From assembly GCA_009746045.1 (NCBI GenBank), contig RPFO01000154.1, forward strand, positions 1,983,253 to 2,010,752: a stretch of DNA of 27,500 bases. The letters are read 5' to 3'. The notes below the pieces were generated by a model that worked only from the letters and a program-made list of their open reading frames with translations, did no database searches and was not told the origin of the DNA. Positions 10,301 to 19,800 of the stretch are shown here, piece by piece. Numbering within the stretch: the stretch's first letter is position 1; every line of letters starts with the position of its first letter. This stretch comes from Mesostigma viride (lineage: Eukaryota > Streptophyta > Mesostigmatophyceae > Mesostigmatales > Mesostigmataceae). Made by a program: the position numbers and the translations under genes.

Positions 10301-13300
10301 AATGCCTGACAACTGATGGATTTATGCTTGGCTCTCTGGCAGCCTGATGGCTGTATGGCTGGATGGCTGCATGATTGTCGTATGGCTGTATGGCCTGCCA
10401 TGGATTTTCAACCAAGAAACATGCCTACAATATTTCGAAAGTTCCACTTTTCTTTGTCCAATCGGTATAGCTGAGATGGGCGTGGTCTGCGGGTGACTCT
10501 GTATCCTATGTTCCTGACAGCTTTCCCAAAACTAGATCCTTTTTCGTCCTGCTCGCTTATTACATGGCCACCCCACCCCAACTTTCCCCAACCCCACTTG
10601 CAGCATAGAATGTAGAAAGCTACTCTTCTGTTCAACCTGCTCGCTATTTATACCCCCTGCCCCGGGCCTTGGCTGGGAACTTGGCAGATGCGCTTCGCCG
10701 ATGATGGAGAACCGCATGCGGTATAAGTAGCGCATGCTTTCTATATGTATCTACGCTCAATATTTGCTGTCTTCTTCTCCTAAACGTTGAGCAGCACGAG
10801 ATATGAGTAAAAGAGCATGCAAGCGCTGTTGGTATCTCATCCCCATGAAAAATATCAGAAGGAATAAAAGACTCACACACACATCACACCTTTCGACATC
10901 AGCAGGAAGCAAGCTCGCTCCGCCATTCCCACACCTATTTCGTCCTCACCCCTAAACAATTGAACATGCTCTACCCTTCAAGCGTGCTTTTTCCACACGC
11001 CCGCCTTTCGCCCCGGACCCCCCCTCACCCCCCGCCTTCCCCCTTCCCCCTCCCCCAATCCCTTTCCCCACACCCAAGATTTCGACAGGCAGCACGCACA
11101 CACTCCCTGACTTGCACTTTATCATCGGGCATGGGTGCTACTTGCATCCCCCCACACTTTCCCTCCCTCCCTTCTCCCTTCCCCCCCTTTTCACAGATCT
11201 CGGCGGGCAGCACGCGCACGCTGCGCGTGGTCCGCCTCGCCCGCATCTTCCGCGTGCTCAAGCTGGGCGGCCGCTGTGACAAAGTCCTGATCGTGGCGCG
11301 CGTGCTGTGGGACTCGGTGGACGTCCTCTTCATGATGGCGCTCCTTCTGCTGATCGCCGTGCTCATATGGTCCACGCTCGTGTATTTCGCGGAGCGGGGC
11401 AAGTGGGACGCGGCGCGCCGCGCGTACGTGCGCGAGGGGGAGAGCGAGCCCAGGTGAGATGCGTTATGATGAGGTGAGAGGAGTTGTGACGAGGTGAGAG
11501 GAGCTGTGATGAGGTGAGATGAGTTACTGGATAGATCCCTCGACGATCATTTGCTTAGGGATTGATAGCCGTGCTGAAAGGAACCACCAGTTTTGTGGCT
11601 GGCGCGCGATGGGGAGAGCGAGTCCAGGTGAGCGATCAAGTGAGGTGAGGGAGGGATCAATGGAGCACTTCGGAATAGACAGACAGATGGAAAGGAACAG
11701 GGATTTCATGGAATGAGCTGAGGTGAGCTGGACAGAAATTAGGTGCACTGCGTTCCTATTATGGTCGTAATTATGACAGTGTATTTGGTGGAATGTGGGA
11801 ACAAGGGTGCCTTGTGAGCTCTTGTGTGAGGGTGAAAGCGAGAGAGCCCAGGTGAGATAGGCAGATAGCACGGGAGACATGTAGCAAAGGAATATAGGGA
11901 CACAGATGGGCAGATAGCAACGGATACATGCAGGAAAGGAATATAGGGACACAGATAGGCAGATAGCAACAGATACATGCAGGAAAGGAATATAGGGACA
12001 CAGATAGGCAGATAGCAACGGATACATGTAGGAAACGAATATAGGGACCCAGGTTTGTGTTCAGAGCTGAGGCCCAGTGAGATAGGCAAATCAGAATGGA
12101 CAGAGATTAGGCGACTAGGAAAGTAATAGGGGAGCTCAGGTTTTGCTGCTTGCGTATGGTTAGGGCGGGGGATGAGCCCAGTTCAGATGAACAGATAGAC
12201 AAGAGGCATAGGCTGAAACAAACTGGGCTAACAAAGCAGCGCAACGTTTCTTGAATTTTTTAAAGGGGGGTTAGTATTGTCGGGGAGGGCGTGAGTGAGC
12301 CCGGGTGCAGTCGACCGTTTTGAATGGATAGACACATAAGAAATACGGGGACACAGGGACATGCGGTTTGTTTACTTTTGCATTCAGAGGGAGGAAGCAA
12401 GCCCAGGCCTTTGGCGTTAGTCTGTGCGAATCGTTTTTGTTGGTTGTTTGGCCTGTTACACCGCCCACATCGTTAATTTTAAGTCGGTTCAGTCGAAAGG
12501 CCCTTTGGCAAGTGCTAGACAAAAGCGTTTTTATGGTTGCAAGTGCTACTGTGCTCGTCCAATTAAATTATTATTTGTTTGTTTGGTTGGTTAACGAACA
12601 ACCGTTGAACTGGCTGCACATTTTTTTATAATTCTTTGTTGGTTTAGTATGACCCAGCCGGCTGCACTACAGTTACCGCCATCAAAAGCACATTTGTCAG
12701 CCAAATATTTAATATTTCTTTGTTTTTTACCGCGAAAGAAGCGCTTTTGGCAGTCAAAGAATATGTATTTACACTTTCTTTGTTTGTTTGGTAGCTAGAA
12801 AAAACTACAGGGGTCTACACTCGGAAATTAATTATTTGAAAATCTTTTATATTTTTTATCGTTCGCAGGTGGTCGACGCCCAGCCTCATAATTATTTAGT
12901 AAAACTAACAATGCGGGGGGGGGGGGGGGGTAGTCTGACAGCCTTTTCCTTCAACCTGGTCAGGTCTCTCACCGGCGCGCACCGTTGTTGGCATCTTGTG
13001 GGTGAGTGCTTGCGAAACCCTTTTTGAACAGTAAAGCAATACTTCACGCGTTGTATAGAGCTTGCGTAATGCGTTGTAACCAGGTGGAGTTCTAGGATAC
13101 GGCGATGAAATATCAGTTTTATGGCCCAGCCACCGTTACGCATGCCCAAATTTATCATTTAATTATTACTATTTTTTATTATTGACATTCTTCATGTATT
13201 GTAACCATGCATGGTATTGTGTGCTGTGTCACTCACCCACGTCCGTCACCGTGACATCCCCCCTGTGCCTTGTCAACTTTCCTGCGCCCCAGCCCCTACC

Positions 13301-13697
13301 AAGATATCCCTGAGACCTTCTGGTTCACCATCGTGACACTCACTACGGTGGGCTACGGAGACATGGCCCCCAAGAGCATCGCGGGGCGCATCATCGCGGC
13401 CCTCGCCATGAGCACCGCAGTGGTGGTGCTGGCGCTGCCCATCGCGGTCATCGGCGGCTCCTTTGCGACGCAGTGGGCCGAATACGTGAGCAGGCCCAAG
13501 CGGAAAAGCTACCCGGAGAAGTTCATCGAGGTGCGCCTGCTGCTGTTGCTGCTAGTGTCGTTATTACCTTCTCTTATCATCATGATTAGCTTCTTGGCAC
13601 ATTAGAGCACATAAAAAACTACCTGAAAAAGTTCCTCGAGGCAAGCTGCCCCCTAGTTTGTAATTGTTAACTGATGTTAATTTTTCTGCTGCTGCTG

Positions 13698-13762
<65 letters not shown>

Positions 13763-13798
13763 GCTACTACTACTACTACTACTACTACTACAACAACA

Positions 13799-13877
<79 letters not shown>

Positions 13878-16800
13878 TTCTTATTGTTATGATTATTATT
13901 ACTATCGTCTTTTGGCATGTTAAGAAACGTTCAAGAACTACTCAAATAAATTTCCTGAGGTACGTCCACTACTATTTTATTACGTGTTGTCATCGTGATC
14001 GCCATTATGTTTTCAAAGCATGTTGAAATAATAAAATAAACGTTGTGTATTGTATTCAAACACTCCCTTCGATTTCGAACATGACCCTGATGTAAGAGAG
14101 AGTATCTGAGTACGCTTCCACATTCGGATTTCTTTGAAAAGAGTTTCTCGAAGTGAGGCGGGGAATAAGGCCGCTCACGGGAGCCGCCTGGATGGTCGGC
14201 TGAACCGGGCGGGTTTGGCAGATGTAACCGGATTTGGCTAATGGCTGGCGACCTGGAATTGTTAGTAGGGGCAGTGGCCCTATTGTGCTACAATCTCGAA
14301 ACAATCTTATGCTTAAAGTTTGACAGGGCCGGGTTTGTTGAACCGGTTTGTTGAATGATAATTAGAACCTTTCGGAAAGGGTATTTGATTGGTTGTTGTT
14401 TTTGTGGTACGGTAGGTGTCGCTACATTCTCAGGTTGGCGTGTTAAGTTAAGCTCGGTTGCTGATGTCAGCCCCGTGCTAGGGCAGTTTGACTACTTTGG
14501 CGGCGTAGTGACATTGTTGTGGTTTTTTTTTTTTGTAAACGTTGGCTGAGCGCCGACGGCTGAGGCTATGGCGGTACAAGAAGTGCCTCACCAGCCTTGC
14601 GCTCAGCATGGGTGCGGGGCTAAAATTTGTTAACCAAATTTCCGGCATCCATGATCCCTGGCTGCTTAAGGCGGTTGGGATTCATGGCTGCCACTGGCCC
14701 GGAATTAATGTCCGGGTGATCGGGGTTTAAATGCGAAGCGGGGGCTGATGCATTATTTAATGGCTGGTTTGTTTGAAAGAAACGGCCAGCTGGCCGGGTT
14801 GGGCAAGGGCTAGCTTGCTTGATGGTTCCGTACCTGGGGATGCTTGCGCCTCGGGTTGGGCTGTCGGCAGGCTGGCCTGCCTTTGAGTTGTCTCGTACCT
14901 GGAAATGCTTGCATTCCGGGTTGGGCTTGGCTTGAGGGCCGCCGCGGCTCGGGGGGGTAAAAAATTTAAGTCACCGTTGTGGGACACGGAGCCTCGGCGC
15001 AGGAGGCAAGGGCTGAAAGCCAACTTGATTTCGTAATCAGTGGTATTTCCACTTTTTTGTACGGAAGGAGTGTTTATGTGCTCGGCACTAGGTTGGTTGC
15101 TCTTCAAAAAAGTTGTAAACTGGGCGTCGGCTGGAATCAGCGGCGCCAGTCAGCAGCTTTTGCTTTGACTTTGTGTTCCGCGACAGCACCCCTTAGCGGA
15201 CCAGAGAAGAGGTCGGCAACGAGGTCAGCGGGGGCCCCCGAGTGGGGTCAAAAATGCGAGCTGTGTCGATTGACAGTGCATGAATTTTTGTGCATTCACA
15301 GTCGCTGGGAATTAAATCTGTTTTCTGGCAACGGAGAGCGCCCATCGCGACAGGACAGCTTTTGACGGGAAAGGAAATGGTGCTTCTTTAGCGGACCGGA
15401 GGGCCAGGAAGGGGAGGTTGGGTAATCGCGAGCCATGCCTAAGGAGTTCTTAATAGCGGTTCTGTAACCGCTACCTGTCTGTATGCATCTACTTATTGTT
15501 TTAACAAAGATGCTGGTGACTATGGTGAGCAAACGGGTGTATGAATCGGATTTCTTTGAAAAGAGTTTCTCGAAGTGAGGCGGGGAATAAGGCCGCTCAC
15601 GGGAGCCGCCTGGATGGTCGGCTGAACCGGGCGGGTTTGGCAGATGTAACCGGATTTGGCTAATGGCTGGCGACCTGGAATTGTTAGTAGGGGCAGTGGC
15701 CCTATTGTGCTACAATCTCGAAACAATCTTATGCTTAAAGTTTGACAGGGCCGGGTTTGTTGAACCGGTTTGTTGAATGATAATTAGAACCTTTCGGAAA
15801 GGGTATTTGATTGGTTGTTGTTTTTGTGGTACGGTAGGTGTCGCTACATTCTCAGGTTGGCGTGTTAAGTTAAGCTCGGTTGCTGATGTCAGCCCCGTGC
15901 TAGGGCAGTTTGACTACTTTGGCGGCGTAGTGACATTGTTGTGGTTTTTTTTTTTGTCCCACCCACCCACCCTCTTTGGTGGCCTGGTCTGCGCGGGTAA
16001 TCGCGAGCCATGCCTAAGGAGTTCTTAATAGCGGTTCTGTAACCGCTACCTGTCTGTATGCATCTACTTATTGTTTTAACAAAGATGCTGGTGACTATGG
16101 TGAGCAAACGGGTGTATGAAATGTATTTGGTGAGCTTCGCTCATTTTATATATGACGCGTGGACGGGCTCAAAGGGGACCGACCTGCCGTAGGTAGCGTA
16201 AGACTAGCGCTTGTCACGAGGGTACTGCACCGGCCGGCCCTTTTTGTGCCTAGGCTGAGTGTGGTTCCGGAGTGCAGGCCTAGGTAGCTTCTAACGTACG
16301 TCACTAGACCTTGTTACCTGCGCCTGGCGATTGGCAGTCAGTACACCTTGTACCTGCGCCAGCCGGCAGGCCTGCGTGGCGCAATGTGAATGATAGTCAG
16401 TACTTAGAGTGGTGTAGGGGACGTAGGGAGGCCTCTTTTCAGCTTCGCAACTTGATCCCAGCATTTGCTGGCAAGGTCGGCTGGCCGCTATGGCGGCTGC
16501 GCTGAATGTAAGACGATGCTATCGGCCTCTCCGGGCGTGGAGAGGCCTGGAATAAAATTCTTTATGTTCGCCACCCACCGCTACAGGCCACGGTAATGGT
16601 TGTTGGGTGGGGGGCTCTACGTTTTGAGTAAAATGGTGTGATTTCCGGCGCTGGGCCCACTGACGATTCCCCTCTACCCCTGGGTGCGGCAAGCAGCTTC
16701 CTGACACTGGGGAAGCTGCGATTTTAGTCGGACAACGTCAGGGAAGGAGCCATACAGGCCAGGGCCAGCGGCTACGGTGGAAAGAATCACAGGTGGAGGC

Positions 16801-19800
16801 GAATCTGCCTTAAACGTGGAGATGGCTAGCGCGGGGTGCCAGGGTAGCCCATAACTGCCAGGAGCCTGACAGCGGACCCGATCTTTCGGCCTGTGGCCAG
16901 ACGGGAGTTTCGGGGAGGATGCGGGGCTGGAGCGAATCTTGGTGGGAGGAGCGCGCTCTTCATCATTGCCCAGTTTTTCAGCAAAGAATGTTCGCCTGGC
17001 GGGGCTGAAATTCTTGCTGTTTTATCGCCTTGTTTTTATCCTGTATGATGCATTATAGGAAAAGCGATAAAGAGTTCGGTTCAGCCAGGGGGGCATATCT
17101 ATGCCATAAAAAATTTCCTACAACAACACAAGCCCTGGTCAGGGCCTTGGCTAAGCAGTTTCCAAGCCAAGGCCTTGGTAGGGTAGAGGGCCTATCGCCA
17201 CAAAGGTTTCAATGCCGGGAAATCCCAGCCTCGGGGGTGGGGCTGGTGATGGGTCCTGGGCTTGTGAGAGACGGTCCGGGGGCGTAAGGCCTAATGAGCA
17301 GCCGCTGGAAACCGCCCCCCTAACGGGGGGAACGACATGGGTGCCGCCCTGCGTCCGCCGGGAAACCGTAGCGGCCACACGGGGGCGGCAGTACAGCCGT
17401 GGCAGCGTGCAGGAGGGGGGCCATGGGCGGAAAGAAAATCGGCACCAAGGTTGGCGACAGCCTTGGTGGCCAGGAAGGAGGTGTGGGGGCAACACCTTGT
17501 GTTCGAGTATGCTGGGCCCCCAGCATGGTGCTACAATAACCAACTTGATAATGATGTGCACTGAGTTTGAAGGTGTGGTATAGGCTGTCCGTATAAAGCC
17601 TAGCACACAAAAATGTAAAATAAATGTTTCTCTTGGTGGGAAGGAACTCCAATGGACCAAAAACAAGAAATGTATTTGCTGAGCTTCGCTCATTTTATAT
17701 ATGACGCGTGGACGGGCTCAAAGGGGACCGACCTGCCGTAGGTAGCGTAAGACTAGCGCTTGTCACGAGGGTACTGCACCGGCCGGCCCTTTTTGTGCCT
17801 AGGCTGAGTGTGGTTCCGGAGTGCAGGCCTAGGTAGCTTCTAACGTACGTCACTAGACCTTGTTACCTGCGCCAGCCGCCAGGCGTGGCGCAACTGTGAT
17901 TGGCAGTCAGTACACCTTGTACCTGCGCCAGCCGGCAGGCCTGCGTGGCGCAATGTGAATGATAGTCAGTACTTAGAGTGGTGTAGGGGACGTAGGGAGG
18001 CCTCTTTTCAGCTCCCACCCACCCACCCACGCTGCTAAGAGGGGCAACACCTTGTGTTCGAGTATGCTGGGCCCCCAGCATGGTGCTACAATAACCAACT
18101 TGATAATGATGTGCACTGAGTTTGAAGGTGTGGTATAGGCTGTCCGTATAAAGCCTAGCACACAAAAATGTAAAATAAATGTTTCTCTTGGTGGGAAGGA
18201 ACTCCAATGGACCAAAAACAAGAAATGTATTGTCACAGTCCATAAAGTCAACGTCGATCATCGCATGACAACTACCACCAGTAAGAGCGTTGGGTGACCC
18301 GCGTTCAATTGGATGCTTCGTGATGCGGATCTTGTGGTGCCTTCCTTTCTGTGACACCTTTGTTTGGAATCTCGTGGTGGTTTGGGGTGCGCTGTCGACT
18401 TGTCGCCCATCCGCGCAGAGCGATGGCTCGACTGATGAGAGTGTGCTTGTGCGCCATGCCGACAACACGATACCTCGTGTTTTGGGAAAGGCAGCTTGGA
18501 GGGGCCCCTTCATGCCAGAAACAATTAAGCTCATGGTCAAGGATGACGGTTCCAGTAGTATTGTAAAATTTTGGTGGTTGTTTGTGTAGAATGTATGGGA
18601 AGGGGGCAAGGGGCGCAGATGCCATGCAGTAAACCTGTGAAATCCCTTCCGTACACTGATACTTGATGCAACGAACCCCACTAAGATGTGGTCGAGTAAG
18701 TTTACGAATGTCATTCTTCACCGTCTCCTTCAGCTCACTCCTATCGTTTGCTTGTTGTTGCTCTCCCCATGCCACCTCTCCCAGTTGGATCAAATGTTGG
18801 ACGAACACCGCCAGGTGCTGGAAGACCTACTGCGACGGCTCAACCAGGTCGAAAGCGAGGTGGATGAACTGAGTACGTGCGCTAGTGCGCTTGCATGGAC
18901 AGGGACAGGGGCAGGGGCAGGGGCAGGGGCAGGGACAGGGGCATGGTTTGAGCTGATTTGGGCTGGTTTGAACTGATTGGGGCCTATTGGATCTGATTTG
19001 TGCTGACTGACTACGGTTTTAAGCTGACTCTGTTCTGCTATTCGCTGGCTGCGGGGCCACCGTCCCACATGGCTACTCAACCCTTCCCTTCCACGTCATG
19101 TCATGGGCGCTGCCGACGCTGAAACGCAATTGGAAATGCCACGCAGTTGTGCGTATCCGGGAGACGCTGCTAATGCTGCAGACAGGGAAGCACCGGTCAG
19201 CGATGCTGTCCCCCAGGATGCGGCGGGGGTCACGCGTGAGTGCTGCCATTGTTTTCCTTTTCGTGCTGACCTTGCGTTTCATAGAGATTGAGGGGGGAAA
19301 TAGGGGGGGAATAGGGGGGGCGGGGGAATAGGGGGGGGGGGGGGGGGGGGTGCCAAGTGGAGAAGGGTAAGGAGGGGGAAAAGTGCCGTCCTCGTCTGTT
19401 GTACTGCACATACGCAGTACATGGTCGATGAAGGTAAATATGCTTGTGGGAAGAGATTAGGGGGTGGGGGCGGAGATGGGGGCATGAATCTTATCACGGC
19501 TGTAATGATGTGGTGGTATAGGGATAAGTCTTTCGCTTGGGTGAAAGGGATTCTGCGTCCTCTTCTGCAATTGTAGACATGAGTGGGGCAGAAATACCCT
19601 CCCCTTGCTTTCACTGTGTGTTTGGAGGAAGGGTGTGCTTTGATTAGGAGGGATGCCCCACCTACTGTGGGGTACCCCAGGTCCTCCGACACTTCTATTT
19701 TGTGCTTTACTTCCGCTACGCAACGGTCAATAATGATAACCGGCGCATCATGTGCCTGACAGTGCTTGCATGCCGCGCTCTACAAGCATGGCAAAAGGTC

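Larger units (their letters stand above)
9341..11196 (+). other. Channel intron 5
   Basis: GTATGG to TTTTCACAG. The left part holds up to six echoes of the exon 5 tail and the right part two echoes of the exon 6 head, with a 22-bp tandem pair (10069-10111) and GCTGTATGG-type repeats (10340-10400) between. No exon is recognised. Confidence 0.8.
11454..13292 (+). other. Channel intron 6
   Basis: GTGAGA to GCGCCCCAG. It holds echoes of the exon 6 tail, a 49-bp minisatellite, a G16 run (12915-12930) and decayed TTTCTTTGTTTG-type duplications (12600-12790). No exon is recognised. Confidence 0.8.
13531..18784 (+). other. Channel intron 7 (5.25 kb)
   Basis: GTGCGC to CTCTCCCAG. The phase matches between exons 7 and 8. 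It carries two echoes of the exon 7 tail, a TAC tract, a cluster of segmental duplications (14124-18231) and an unidentified open frame on the - strand. It is the largest intron and probably grew through these events. Confidence 0.75.

Noticed and set aside
11524-12089. Cys-rich membrane-like proteins on the - strand
   Set aside because: The 49-bp minisatellite yields the same hydrophobic pieces in three frames; its period is not a multiple of three and it lies in an intron.
13664-14026. Poly-Thr or poly-Leu/Ser protein
   Set aside because: Product of the TAC tract in intron 7.
14124-15957. LTR retrotransposon or TRIM with 412-bp LTRs
   Set aside because: No TG...CA termini, primer-binding site, polypurine tract or target duplication; X repeats and the CCCA bridge fit template switching better. 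Not fully excluded.
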